DNA from: Crotophaga sulcirostris
Lineage: Eukaryota > Chordata > Aves > Cuculiformes > Crotophagidae
Length of the DNA: 64,000 bases
Direction of reading: 5' to 3'
NCBI GenBank assembly: GCA_013397455.1
Contig: VYZB01000374.1
Span: 557,718-621,717 of the forward strand
Shown: one piece after another, positions 47,937-61,052 of the stretch
How positions within the stretch are numbered: the stretch's first letter is position 1
Layout: every line of letters begins with the position of its first letter
Notes under the pieces: generated by a model
Told to the model about the DNA's origin: nothing
What the model saw: the letters and a program-made list of their open reading frames with translations, nothing else
Database searches by the model: none
Position numbers and translations under genes: made by a program

Positions 47937-49208
47937 GTAGACGATTTCTAGACTCAGAATCTGTGATGCTAAGTGACTTACTGCACTTTAACAGCTTTCC
48001 TTTCTCACCTATTGCCTAAGTGTTTGAGTTCTCACCTCAATGCATTTGGGGAAGTTCCTAATGGCAGTGTGTAAGATGATATAACAGTTGCTTTAACTGA
48101 GGATTAATTTAGGATGCAACATCTTCTCTAGATTACACACAAGTCTGCTGGCCGTATTTCAAGCTGATGTGCAAAGGGACACAGGCTATGGAAAAAGAGG
48201 TTACAGGGCTACATTTTAAAACAAGTAAGACTGTGTAACTTTGTGGTAGACTGAAAAGATACGAGACCATGTGACAGTTCTCCCAAACACCACTCTTCTA
48301 AAGCCCAGTGTTACCCTAAATAATCAAATCCAAATCCACAGACCAATAGGTCAAGAGTGAAATTTTCCAGGATTTTTTCAGAGCTAACAATAACTTTGAT
48401 CATCAAGTATATTCTTACTCACTCCCTCTCTCAGGCCACTGTAACTATGGCAGTGAACATTACAGACAGGTTTTGATACTCTTCACTGGAGGTGTAGCAT
48501 TGGTAAATGCCAAGAGGCTTTTTCCAAGAGGGAGAACATAGTTCATACTCAATTCACAGTTGACAGTGGCCCTCTCAGATGTTCTGATGAACAAGAGCAC
48601 TTGTGATCGTGGCACCTGATTAAAAGCAATTCAGCAATAAGAACAAAGCTGACAGCACTAATTTATTTCTTACAAGCCAGCCCAAATCTTATCTTCAATT
48701 TCTGCCACACCCGGTCAGATTTAAGCAGGCAACAAACCAATAAATGTCCACAGTTTAAAATGTCTAAGTCACCCTACTTTATACTGAAGAACACATTTTT
48801 GTTTGTCTGTTATTATTTACTTTTAATAAAGGGGAACTACAGGTTCTGAAATACTGTTCTCCATCTCGTTGATCTATTTTCTACTTTCTGACAGCACAAT
48901 ACCTCTAAAGCAGCTCAGACAGGAAAAGAATAAAGTAAATTAAATGGATCAGGTATTACTTTTCTTTTTTTTTTAGTTTTTTTAATCTTGTCATCACAGT
49001 TCTAATAATCACATGCCAGACACAAAATAATTAGGCCTATATTAGATGTAAACTGGGGGATAATTGCAGTGATGAAAACCCAAAGCTCTTCAACTGTAAC
49101 AAAAATGTGGACATATCAACTGAAGGAGGGCTGGATCTATTGCTAGATTGAATATTATTCTGCTGTATTCATATGACCTAAGTAATTCACCTTCAGCTAT
49201 CAGCACAA
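47937..49208. other. Unique AT-rich sequence, no gene recognised
   Basis: No repeat, RNA gene or plausible exon was recognised; a T-rich tract lies at 48,961-48,988. Confidence 0.55.
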
Positions 49209-49699
49209 GAATATTGTGTTCAGTTTTGGGTCCCTCACCACAACAAAGACATTGAGATGCTGGAGTGTGTCCAGAGAAGGGCAACGAGGCTGGTGAAGGG
49301 GCTGGAGAACAAATTTTACAAGGGGCAGCTGGAGGAGCTGGAGGTGTTTAGTCTGGAGAAGAGGAGGCTGAGGGGAGACCTCATCACTGTCTACAACTGC
49401 CTGAAAGGAGGTTGCGGCAAAAGGAGTGCTGGTCTCTTCTCCGAAGTGACAGGTGATAGGACAAGAGGTAATGGCCACAAGTTGCACCAGGCAGGTTTAG
49501 GCTGGATATTAGGAAAAAATTCTTCACTGAAAGGGTGGTCGGGCACTGTCACAGCTGCCCAGGGAGGTAGTTGAGTCATCATCCCTGGAGGTTTTTACAA
49601 GACAGGTAGATGAGTTTCTCAGGGATGTGGTTTGGTAAGTGACAGGAATGTTTGGACTCGATCTCAAAGGTCTTTTCCAACCAGATGATTCTATGATTC
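49209..49699 (+). mobile_element. CR1 LINE fragment, about 490 bp, ATTCTATG-type tail
   Basis: The longest CR1 copy in the window. It begins in ORF2 at the segment encoding the [20 protein letters not shown] region (frame from 49,257), passes through [20 protein letters not shown], then shifts frame near 49,488-49,494, where CACCAGGCAGGTTT lacks a base compared with CCAGGGGAGGTTT in other copies. The tail GATGATTCTATGATTC is the classic CR1 end, not the ATACTGTG type. It is more diverged than the ATACTGTG copies and probably older. Confidence 0.95.
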
Positions 49700-52600
49700 A
49701 AGCTTGCACATGTAGTGCCTGCAAAACAGCCTGACATTTCAAGAAAATTAACTCATTTTGTTTCATTCAAGAAAGCTGTTTTTCCTAAGGCTGTACTGAA
49801 TCCTTTCTCTCTCCCTTTACCCTGCTCCCCCATCTAGGTAGCCACTAGTTCCCAGGTTTATTCTTTGCTGCATCCATGAGATCCCCTACCCTTACTCTAA
49901 ATCTAATCATGAACAGCGAGTTTCTCCCAACAGTCTCCCAGTCCATTAAGGTCATCCCTGATGTCATTAAGATAGTGCTTCTTTATTACTGCCACCAAAG
50001 CATCTGTACTGATAAAGACCAAGCCAAAGGAGGCAGAAAGGGATTCCTCCTGTTCTCATTAGAAGTGATCTGCAAGGGATCATAATCAGACTCAGGGCAC
50101 AGCTGCCTGGACTGGAATGCTGCAAATAGGAAAAGAGGTTGTTCTCTCTCTGAGCCCCAGCACTGCCTAAACCTCAATGGTGTGATTAATAAGAAAAAAA
50201 AAAAAAAAAGCCCTCACAAAAAAACCACCAATGCCAAAAGTGTTCCTCTTCAAAACAAGGAAAATTAACAGGAAATATTAGTAATTTTATCTGTGCAAAG
50301 AAATTAAGTCTGATCACTCAATTAAAAATAAATCAGATAACACGCTCCAAACTGATTCCAATGAACAAGTACTCAGGAGTTTCTGATTAATTGCTGCCAG
50401 CCAGCCAGAAAACATATCTTCTGTAGTGTTAATTTTTGTTCAGAAAGAAAATTACACTTCTAAGGAAAACATTTCTTGTGTCTTTCACACTCTTATCGGA
50501 AATGTCTTGTTACACAAGGTTAAAAAAAAACTGGCATTTTGCACTGCAGAGACAGATCAGACAAGTGAGAAGAGCTGTGGGAGAGGAGGCAAGTGAAAAA
50601 GCTGTCTCCTTATCTTGGTATTAAAACATAAAATGCAATTGAGACTTTAATAACGCCATCTTTAAAAAAATTTGAAAAAACAAACAAACAAAAGCAACAA
50701 ACTGGGAGGGGGAATCTTTAAGCGGTGCACATAATTTTTTCTCATAATAAAGGTTACATGATCTCCTTGGACAGAAAAACAACACAGAATTTCACTAAAC
50801 TTTGAAATTTAGTTATGACCTGCAAACACCTTCTCCTTAACCACAATTTATCTTCTCCCTCCAGTCAAAGTTAGAATTTTTCCATGTTAAACAATAAAGT
50901 TTCAACACATCTAGGACGCATGCACATCTACATTTCATTAGCAAGGAAGAGAAGCAGAGAAAAAACCCCTCTACATTATCAAGAAATAAATCTTTGAAAT
51001 AAATTGAAATAATTTTACATTTGGAAAAGACAAGCATTAACCAAAAAATGTAAGTATTTGAAAATTCATGGTGTTGGCAGAAGATTGCTTTGTGTGTTTC
51101 AGTTGACTGTTCCATTCAATGAAGCATTATGGTGAATTAAAGGAAGGCCTAAGAAATCTCACCCATCTCATAAACAATCACATATGATAAAAAGTTTCAA
51201 AAAAAGATCTCCTGTTTCTCATGTGTTGTTCTCACATACAGATCCAGTTGCAGAGAGTGGAATGAAATTCTACAGCTTTTTTTTCAGTCTCTGGTATTTA
51301 TTGCTAATAACACTGGAAAGAGATACTTGGATTTTAGTTACGACATTTTAGATTTTCAGTAAAGCATTTTGATAGATACGTTTAATCATGAAGACATTGT
51401 AAACTTGCAAGGTGTTAGTTGAGAATTAAACACACAAGAAGTGTTTTCTTATGCAATTGGCAAATCTCCTTTCTCAAAAATTTTGATTGTATTTTCTCAG
51501 TTCTAATGTTGAAATCGGACATACCGGCTTTTACCCTCGTTATCTCTAGCCCTATAGCACTCAAAGCATCATATAACACCCAGTAAAAAATGTCAGCTTT
51601 GGCCAGACTGTTATGTCTATATGGATACTTTACAAGACACTAAAATGGATCTTATCAGTTAGCAAAAGAAGAATCCCGGAGGCTCAATATTATGGGGAAT
51701 GTATTTGCAAATGCTTAAGTATGCAGGGCTCAAAGCAGGATCCTTAAGAATCAAAGACGGATATTCTCCTACCTTAAAGCCAACAGAAACCAAGTTACTG
51801 ACAAATGATATCCTTGAAAGCCATAGGAAATAAGTGACAACTGTTCACCAGGAGTGCAGCAACCAGAGGAAATACGTTAACCAGTTTGCACGTCAGTCCA
51901 CCTTAAAAGTACTATCAATTAATTCTTGAGATTTAATATTTCTCAGTGGACATAACACTATTGAGCACCTAATTTCTACCCTGAACGTTTCGTAAGATGC
52001 TTTTGGAAATCCACACATTTGTTTGAAAAGGCCACTCTGTAATGCAGAGCAACGAGGCAACCATGCCTGCAGTTTGTGAAAAGCAGATGTAAAAAGAAGT
52101 GCTTCTTCATACACTCTGGTGCTTTCCATAATGAGGTTTCTTAAGAAGAAAAGTCAAATGAAACTTCAGTCGAATATTGTATAAACAGAACATGTCTAGT
52201 ATTTTGCTTTGTATGAGAAGTGTCATCCGGAGAGGAAAAATGTTCTCGCTTAACTGCTTATTAGTTGTGAAGAAATTTGAAAAGGTCAGAACCTCAGCCA
52301 CAATTATCAGCTGTCTGGCCAGGCATGTTGATGCTGCAGGCTGCACTGTGGTCCTAGATAGAGATAAAGCCAGTTACTGAGTTCATTCGAACATCAAAAA
52401 CAATCCAGCCAGGGCAACAAAGACCTCAGCATGATCTCATTTACTCAACCCGCCTTTGTTTCTAATACGTGTTTGATGTTTTTTACAGTATTCAAAGGAG
52501 CACCATAATAATGAGAAAATAATATCCCATAGCCTTTTTTATCCTCATGCTGACATTTTAAAGAAGACATTGATAATATGACATTATAATTACAGAACCA

Positions 52601-53177
52601 TTAGACCCAGTTCTGAAGTCCTTACTTGGTTTCTGGTCAGGAAAACAGAGCAGTTTCTAAGGTCTGAGGCATAATGAGTTCAATTCAGCACTTTGTGTTT
52701 TTTACTTTTTTTTTAAATAAGATGTGCTAAACACCAAAACAAGAACAACAAAAAGTTGTGTTGCAAAAGGCTGGCACAAATCTTGATTCCTCTCTTCAGA
52801 AATACACATTAAAACAAAAAGCATAAGCATGTCACTCCCTTATTCAAGAACTTTTGCTGTTTATTTGACTCACCTGGAAACAATAACATAAGGGGAAACT
52901 TGGTATAAAACAATGGTTTCTTTCTGCTCATCCTTGCCACATAACCTTCTGCCAAAAGAACAGGTGCTGCTGCTCTCCTGGGTGCAACTGAAAAGCTGAG
53001 CTTTGCAGAAACAATGCTTTTCAGAAAGGACTGCCTGAGCCTCAAGTAAGAAGATGGCTATCTGGCCATTTGGAAGCCCTCCAAAACCAGTGATATGAAT
53101 GTGGATAATTTTAAAGGATAAAAAGGTAAAAAACATATGCTACTGTAGCCTGTGGTGAAACTCATGGATCCTAGCTC
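49700..53177. other. Unique AT-rich sequence, no gene recognised
   Basis: Includes a pure A17-18 run near 50,191-50,208 and a short (CAAA)n-like tract near 50,677-50,697. No gene or mobile element was recognised. Confidence 0.55.
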
Positions 53178-53350
53178 AGACTAGACATTAGGAAAAATTT
53201 CTTTACTGAAAGGGTGGTCAGGTACTGGAACAGGCTGCCCAGGGAGGTGGTTGAGTCACCATCCCTGGAGGTGTTTAAAAGACAGATGGATGAGTTTCTC
53301 AGTGATATGGTTTAGCAAGTGATCTTTTCCAACCAGATGATTCTACAATT
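53178..53350 (+). mobile_element. CR1 LINE fragment, about 170 bp, ATTCTATG-type tail
   Basis: Starts AGACTAGACATTAGGAAAAA (compare AGGCTGGATATTAGGAAAAA in the 63.4-kb copy), contains GGAACAGGCTGCCCAGGGAG and ends CCAGATGATTCTACAATT. The 3' UTR has an internal deletion: AGCAAGTGATCTTTTCCAAC has lost the TTGGACTC block. Its divergence suggests an older copy. Confidence 0.9.
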
Positions 53351-53457
53351 TTTAATAAAATCAACTAATTTGTACATATACAAGTCTCAGGAACCCTACT
53401 AACTATTAAGGGTGATTTAAAGGCAGTCTCTCATTTAAACTCAGCAAGCTAGAAAAG

Positions 53458-53741
53458 ATTAATTGTCTTTGTGAAATTGCTGATAAGAGCCCAAGTGTAG
53501 TGGTTTTGAGCAAACTGAGCAATATTAATTGTACTTGCGTGATTGCTCAGTGTTCGCTGCAAACTGGGAAGCTGGATGATATATTTTCATTCTCACCAGA
53601 TTGTTGGAGAAAGAGGTTAAGCCCAAGTAAAGCAATAAATAGCGAGCTGGATAATATTAATTGTCCTTGGGTGATTGCTCAGTGTTTACCATGACTTGAC
53701 AAGCTGAGTCATTCTTGTGAGAGTTTTAGAAAAAGGGTTAA
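53458..53741. repeat. Diverged 132-bp tandem duplication with 66-bp half-units
   Basis: ATTAATTGT recurs at 53,458, 53,524 and 53,655, with TGATTGCTCAGTGTT shared by the latter two. GCCCAAGT at 53,489 recurs at 53,621, 132 bp later. The two long copies therefore span about 53,458-53,589 and 53,590-53,741, each made of two weakly related halves of about 66 bp. A short frame crossing it repeats NINC..VIAQC twice, which is a result of the duplication (132 = 44 codons) and not evidence of coding. Confidence 0.75.
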
Positions 53742-56700
53742 GCAGATGGGTAAGCTTTCCCTCTGAAATCTCTCATATTTTAACTTAGATCCCAAAAGGT
53801 GATGAGAAAAATAGTGATGAGCAGCTACATAAAGCTTATAAATAAACAAAACCTATTCTTGTAATCAGGATCTGTGATAGTTTTACTATGTAAGGAGACT
53901 GTAGACAGCCAGGAGAAATAAAGCCTGAAATAAAATCCAAAGGAATTAATTGATTTATGTATTAGGTTCCTTGATATCATTCAGATAAAGAAATAAGGCA
54001 ATTTAAGAAAAAAAACATATCTAAGCTGCTCAGTATAGGATTGAGATCTTCTGTGGATGCAGAAGAACAGAACTTTAGGAAACTGGGAAAATCCTTGCCC
54101 TAACTTCTTTGGGGCTTTAGGTATCTGAAATATTTTAATCATAAATTTTGACTCCTCATTTTCTCTTGAATGAAACTCTATACTTTTTCAATACTTCTGC
54201 AGATATTTAAGTATCTTTATACCTTGACTTCTACAATCCAAGACTTTCAAAAGTATTTGGACATTTAGAAATTGCAGAAAAATAATGACAGAATTTTCAA
54301 ATATTTGTAAGAAGATAAATGTTAAATCCTACTTGCATCTACATTTACATTCTAGTCAATGCCTAACCACATAGTTGCGTAGCTCAATGCCCTAAAAATC
54401 AGATCTTCTGCCACTTAGGTGTATTAGAAAATTTTACCCAAATCATTTTGCTATGGTTTATTTTGTGCCTCCCTTATTAGTAACAAACGAGCAACTACTG
54501 AGAGAATTTCATACAATATGAGAAATCTGGAAGTACTTTGCTATCGCTTTTACTAGAGCTTAAATAGTTGAAGCTTATTACTTTTGACTTATCATTTATT
54601 TGTATTGCAGTAGTAATGCAAGAATATACATTATCCAAAATGAAATAATTATCTAAAAAAGGAAAATTAAAACCCACAGCTTTTTTATATTTCTTTTTAA
54701 GTCACAGTGTTTGATCTACTTTATTATAGAAAACAGTAGATTTTATCTGATACTTCAGGTAGAACTTCTACCAACCCATCACATCTTCACTTGAAAGTGA
54801 GCTGAATGCTGTGCCAAAATGTAAAAATCCTTTAAAAAAAATATGTAAAGTAATAGATATTAGTGTTGATACACCTGATACATCACTCTGCCAGCAGCTT
54901 TCTGTTAATACAGAGACAATATAAAACGTTACATAGATGAGAAAAGCTTGGTATGCTGTCCAAAAGAAATTGCTGATTTGGGAACTTAATTCCCTCCACA
55001 CTGGAGGGACAGTAGGAAGATGCTACTAAATCAAACTCTGTGTTAATGACTTGTGTGAGACCAATGTGAGGGTCAAGCCTATAATTTCTGAAGATTTAGA
55101 ATTCATTTTTACTAGATTCATCTTTGCAGAAAGTGAGGCATCTATTCCATTATCAAGCTGCTGCAAGATGCTTAAGGTTGGGCAAGCAAGGTGATTCGTA
55201 AGCGGGAAAAAAAAAGGATATGAAATTTAAGAGAAAATGCAGAGCTGAGAGATTCATTCACAGGTTGTTTTTATGACAATTTTTTCACATTCATTTACTA
55301 CTTAGTCAGTGGAAACATATTACTGAGCAGCAGCTATGTTCAGCATGGCTGGGAGAATCACCTATGAAGCCTTTTGCTGAGATATTCTTGGTCAAAGTAA
55401 GGAAACCATGAGGTGTCATCATTATAATTGAAATGTTTCAATTCAAATATACTTATTGTCAAACTAAAGACCAAGATCAGGAAGAAAAAAATAAAAATAC
55501 TTATTATTTAAATGTGCAAATCTGTCAGTTAAAGGCACAGTTCACTCTGTAGTAAGGTAATGTTACATTGCTGATTTGCAAATAAATGTGTAAATTAATT
55601 CCTTTTTCTTATGGACAAATCTCATTGATTCTGCACCTTGGAGACAGGGATCATTACCTGTTTTCTCAGTATTGACTCATAAAAGCCAGTAGCTGAGAAG
55701 TATCACATTTTCTACTATCACGGTAAATTTTTCGTTTTTTACATAATTCATGCATGGGCCCAAATAGACATTGCTAACATCCCCTCAGAATTGCAAATAA
55801 GCTTAAACAAATACATTTTTCAGAACATTCCCAAATGTCTAGTTATTAATACTCTTTATACGCATATTTGACTTTGTGAAGTGAAATCACATCTTCCCGG
55901 AATCTATCCAGGATGTTTGCCAAGGACTGTACGTACATCAAGGACAGCATGTCTCTAAAAAGGTGCATTTAGCAGCTAAGAACCCTCAGAAACAACATTT
56001 ATATTCAAAGTGAATTAAAGTTTCTCTTAAGACAAAAATCTGCCCATGGAGTTTTCCAGTCAGTCACTGCGGCACAAGTTAAAAAGACAAGAGGAAAACG
56101 TATTTATATTTGGAATTCATAGCAATTTTCATGCAGCATATGGCATTTTCTGCTATACAAAGCTAAAATGGCAAAATTCAACAACAAATATATTATAAAT
56201 CAACACAAATAATCAGTCATCTCCAAAATTGTTTTGAGATCACCAGAATGGATAGAAAACTCTTTTATAGTCTTGGACATTACTGTACATCAGGAATTTC
56301 CAATTAGCTAAAAACTGCCTGGTAATATTTATGTTCTTTTTCAGATGTGCCCAAAAGAAACTTATATAGTCTTTCTTTTTCTCTATATAGATACAAGCAC
56401 AGAATCAAAGAATGTGAAGACAAGATAACAAATAGTTCATATGTTGATGCCCATTTCAGTCATGTTAGGTTGATCGTTCCACGGTGTATGGATCCCATGC
56501 AGTTTTAAAACTCAAATAACATGCATATATTAATTTGTAATTAGTAGTATGAGATATAATTAAGGGGAAATCTGAAAACATAAGCAATAGCACACTGAAG
56601 TTGTAATGCAGACCCAAAATTGCTATTTACACGTTTAATATCTTCTGTCATACATAGTAAAATTTTCCTAGGAAGGTGAAGGAATTGGACCGTTTCATTC

Positions 56701-59010
56701 ATGTGTTGCATTTCCTTTGATAACAACAAGATATTCCTGAAATTATTAACATATTCTATTCTGAAAAAAATTGCTCTCTTTCTGTTTTATGAGGAACTTA
56801 ATTTTTACCCAGTTTTCCTGTTACTTCCCAAGGATAAAACCCCAGGGTCTGTTTTCAGAAGGTCTGAACACTTATAACTCCCACCAACTTCAGCTACAGT
56901 TCTGTTCTGAGCACTTCTAAAAATTAGACCTGCAGCACAATGGTTCTTGCTTCTTATGAAATACATAGGGGGTTTCTAATGTTCACACAAAGTCTCTGAT
57001 TTTACAGTGTCAGATTCACATATGAAATCTGTTTATTATAGTATTTCCTGTGTCTGAAAGATGAGACCATGCTGCCCACATTTGAATCTATCCCTCCAAG
57101 GAGTTTATGAGTTTCGTGTCAGAGGTGGAGATAATTATGCTAGGTTTAGAGATAAAATGCTAAATAGAAAAAGTGAATCATAAGCACTTAATAGCACTGA
57201 TGCAATTAAAAACCCCCTCCTATTCAGCTGCAATAATATAAACAATTACACTCAGCTTCTGGGGTTTGGAAAATGCTCATCATAACATTTTCTCTTTTGT
57301 TCTTTGAAGCATACTCACCCACTTAACCTATTAATTTTCTATCTATTTCCAGAGAACAGTTAAATATCAGATATAACTTTCAATCGCCTCATTGCAATGC
57401 ATGGCTGTATTTATAGGACAGTTGAAGAGGTATCCAAGTTAGAGAGAAGACAAATTTAAAAACAAACCAAAAAATACGAGAAGACAGAGAAGTTCTACGT
57501 AAATTGAATCTGCTTGTTGGTGTCTTACAGAAAAAAATTAAACTATAACAATGTAAAGAAAAATATTTCTAGGGAAATACTTCGCTCCTGGAAAGCTGCT
57601 TGGACATAAAGTTTTCTTCCCGTTCTCTTTCCTTCCCCAGGGAAAACCAGCCTATTAAACTAATAGAGAAAGAAAATAAATTGATTGAGTTTGTGTGTCT
57701 GTGTGTGTGTTTATATCCAAGGCTGTGGACTGTACAGTACAACCCGCTGTGCTGCTGCACGGAATCTGCTGCTGTATGGAAGAGCTGGATGTGCTTCCCT
57801 CTTCTATATTTCTCCTACATGGTGTATCGTTCAAGAGAGAGATTGTCAAACTCTGACAGTGGAAAAGGCATAATTACACAAAAAAAACCCAGTTAGATTG
57901 GGATGATTACTGCAAAATCACAGTTTTGAAAGGTGAGACAATGAAATGTGCAGGGAAAAAATATTCAAATCAATCAAACTGGTCTCAAAATTTAATAAAC
58001 TGGCACCTCTTTGAACAGTTGAGCCATTATATTAATTCCTTTTTCTGTAGCTTGCACATCCAGATTATCCAGAAGCCCCTGCTGCCTTTATTTTTGGCAG
58101 CAATGCTAAACCAGTCAGGTATTTGTTGCTTTAAGAGGCTTACATTTTGTCTCAGCCACGATTACTCTCTATCGTGCTGTATCACGTTTCTGCTGTTGCT
58201 TCCCTCTTGGCAGTCTGAGGATGCTGCTATTTAGCTAGTTCCTAATAAGAAGTAAACCTCCTAAACCTTTTTTTCCCTGCTTGACAATTTACATAAAATT
58301 ATTGTGTAATAGTTCCGTAACACACTTTTTAAACCTATTTTAATGCAAATTAGGGCTATTATGCAATACATAGACGTGTTCAACTTAAATAGTACCATTC
58401 AGATGAGAGATTTGATTGTTGTGTTCATTATCTACCTCATTGCTAGACTTGCATATGTTTTCATTTGACCTCGTTTGTTTTTTTCTGGAATTAAAGTGAA
58501 AATATCACCTTTAGTTATGTGAATGGATTATATTATCATTAATAATGTCTTTGTGGTGAGCTCTTATAAAGTATTGACTCATGGATGTGACTGTAGAAGT
58601 GGCATCCTTCTTTAGCACTCTAGCAAATGTCACCTTTACTCACTAAAACAAACAGGATATAAAAATGTAATAACTGTAGCACACTGTTTACTTTGGATGT
58701 TTTACTGTGTTTGGTCAGTTACCTGTTCTTATATGCAGCTGCATTTTCTTCTTCACATTCAGAAGCATGATGCTGACCTCAGTGAAATTTTCAATGACAT
58801 TTAGAAAAATGATATACGTGTTTTTCAGTGGAATAACAAACATCTTGGGGAAAAAAATGTATCTAACAAAACTGACATGTAGGTCCTCAGCCACTTGACA
58901 TTGTCTCTCTAATAAATAACCTTTCTAATAATGTATTAAAACTGTATAATTACTCCAGTTAATAGACAAATGTTCCTTGTTAAGATTCAGGATTTCTAGC
59001 ATGAGGGCTA
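53742..59010. other. Long unique AT-rich stretch, no gene recognised
   Basis: About 5.3 kb without a recognised mobile element. A short interrupted GT run lies near 57,688-57,711. A conserved-noncoding candidate near 58,320-58,560 is listed separately. Confidence 0.55.
58320..58560. promoter_or_regulatory. Hunch-level conserved noncoding candidate with octamer
   Basis: Contains a perfect POU octamer ATGCAAAT at 58,343-58,350 followed by ATTAG, and further TAAT/ATTA cores near 58,530-58,547. No repeat or long frame overlaps. One octamer is expected by chance every few tens of kilobases, so support is weak. Confidence 0.18.
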
Positions 59011-59350
59011 GCCCTCTACAACTACCTAAAAGGAGGTTGTAGTCAGACAGGGGTTGGTCTCTTCTCTCAGGTGACCAGGGACAGAACAAGAGGACATGGA
59101 CTCAAGCTTGGTCAGGGAAAGTTTAGGCTTGATATTAGGAAAAAATTCTTCCTTGAAAGGGTGATTGGCCATGGGAATGCGCTGCCCAGGGAGGTGGTGG
59201 AGTCGCCAACCCTGGAGGTGTTTAAGAGGAGATTGGATGAGGCACTCAGTGCCAGGGTTTAGATGATGGGTTGGTGTTAGTGTTGAGTTACAGGTTGGAC
59301 TCGATGATCTCAGAGGTCCTTTCCAACCTTGTAATACTGTGATACTGTAA
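59011..59350 (+). mobile_element. CR1 LINE fragment, about 340 bp, ATACTGTG-type tail
   Basis: Starts at CCCTCTACAACTACCTAAAA, encodes the VGLFSQV / [10 protein letters not shown] / [20 protein letters not shown] region and ends ...DEALSARV at the family stop near 59,262. The 3' UTR is followed by GTAATACTGTGATACTGTAA. The region from DRTRGHG to the stop is open. Confidence 0.95.
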
Positions 59351-60881
59351 ATAGAAACACGAAGTCCAGGCTCATTGGCTTTGAAACACAACAATCATTG
59401 CAGATTCACTGAGTAATTATCAGAACAGGTCTCCTGCAACAGTCTCTCACCATGGTGATTTCTGGAGGGTTGAATCACGTACCTCCAGATCAGTAAACAA
59501 ATTGAAACAGTCATGCAGCGACTCATTTTGCATTCAAAAATATTTTTTAGGGACCCAAACATTCCCTGTACTTGCAATTAATCTGTGATGGTGTTACCTG
59601 AGAAAAGAAGTTCTGCCCAAGGATGATTAATATGTAAAGCCATGTATCTCCACAGTTTAATAGTTTTATGTGAGTTTTATAGTGCAATGTGAGTTGAGAT
59701 TCAGTGTGCAATTTTTAACTACAAACTTCTGCTGTTACAGAATCCTGGTTAACTCCTTATAAGACTAAGTGGTAAAAAAATTCCCTTTACAAACCCTTCT
59801 GGAACATTTCTGTAAAGGACATCTCATTATATTAAGCCAGCTTGGCAGAGGCATAGATATTGTTGAGCCTTTATTAAAGTGCCTCCCACATTGCTATAGC
59901 TGTGCAAAATCTAATTAGAATGGAAGCCAATGTATATAGCCTTATAAATAAAATAAAGTCTTGCAGTAGAGACCTGCTGTCTTTGCACATAATCAGAGTG
60001 ATCATCTATACAGCAGATGGCTACTTAACCAGTTGGCTAAGGTTTACAGTACATTTACATTTGTAAAAATGGTTGAGAGTTTGTTAAAATCCTTTCAAAT
60101 AACTGATTTTCCATGATATACTGCCCAATAACGTAACTTTAAAGACAGTTTATTGACTAATAGAAAAGATCAGAGAGGAATTCAAACTGGCTATTTAAGG
60201 GGCTGTTATAATAACACCTTTTTATCTGTTTCTATTTAATATTCCTCAATTTTTACTATCCTGAACAAAATATGGCTCTTCCCTGAACGTAAACCTTAAC
60301 TGCACTGCTGCTCTGGATAATCTTCCAGACATTTAACAGCTTTTTAGCCATATGGACAATGCATACACAGTTAGAAAACAGCATTTATCCAGATACATGT
60401 GAATTGTCAGGGAAATAAAAGGGAAAAATGTACCTTGAGAAGTTAAAAGTAAGCATCTGGCAATTCCAGAAAATAGGTAATTGCTTATTTGTACAGCAGG
60501 TATATTGGAAGTTATCTTCAAATAATAACAGTAAAAAAATAACACTAAGAACAGATTCATGCACTTATTTTCTCTCTGTATATAAACACACACCATGCAC
60601 AGGAAGGCTGTGGAGAGCTTTGTCATTAACTGGTATCACCACTACCATTAAAAGGGACTTGTATCCTTCCCAAAATTATCATACAGCAGTAGGTAATGGA
60701 TTTGTACAGAATGAATCAGAAACCTGCTAATTCTTTTAAGAATTACAGTTAATTAAAATTTAATAACTTAAGATACTTAACACTCAGTTTCAGGGTAATC
60801 TTAGCAACAATAACATTGAAGCTTCAGTTTTCTGATAAAGCACAGAGGAAAGTGAAAAACTAGCCTAGCAAAATGCAGAAT
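59351..60881. other. Unique AT-rich sequence, no gene recognised
   Basis: No repeat, RNA gene or plausible exon was recognised on either strand. Overlapping frames on both strands near 60,333-60,730 are chance frames. Confidence 0.55.
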
Positions 60882-60975
60882 TATAGAGTCACAGAATGGG
60901 TTGGGTTGGACCTTAAAGCCCATCCAGTTCCACCCCCTTGTCCTGCGAGACAAGACAACGGTGGGAAGCCCTGGC
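60882..60975 (-). mobile_element. CR1-type 3' tail fragment, first of a pair
   Basis: ATAGAGTCACAGAATGGGTT then GGGTTGGACCTTAAAGCCCA follows the antisense end of another CR1 subfamily, whose 3' terminus as I remember it reads CCAACCCAAACCATTCTATG on the sense strand. It stops after the stretch CCCCCTTGTCCTGCGAGACA. Confidence 0.75.
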
Positions 60976-61052
60976 ATAGAATCATGGAATGGGTTGGGTT
61001 GGACCTTAAAGATCATCCAGTTCCAACCACAATGTCATCGGCAGGGACATCC
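60976..61052 (-). mobile_element. CR1-type 3' tail fragment, second of a pair
   Basis: ATAGAATCATGGAATGGGTT starts a second copy about 93 bp after the first, in the same orientation, and ends near CGGCAGGGACATCC. Both copies share GGGTTGGACCTTAAAG, shorter than the GGGTTGGAAGGGACC form I would expect, which hints that one is a duplicate of the other or both belong to one variant. Confidence 0.75.

Noticed and set aside
53500..53694. 64-codon frame with an internally repeated peptide
   Set aside because: The peptide repeat is produced by the 132-bp tandem DNA duplication; no other coding signal.
57685..57715. (GT)n as a significant microsatellite
   Set aside because: Only a short interrupted run; nothing unusual.
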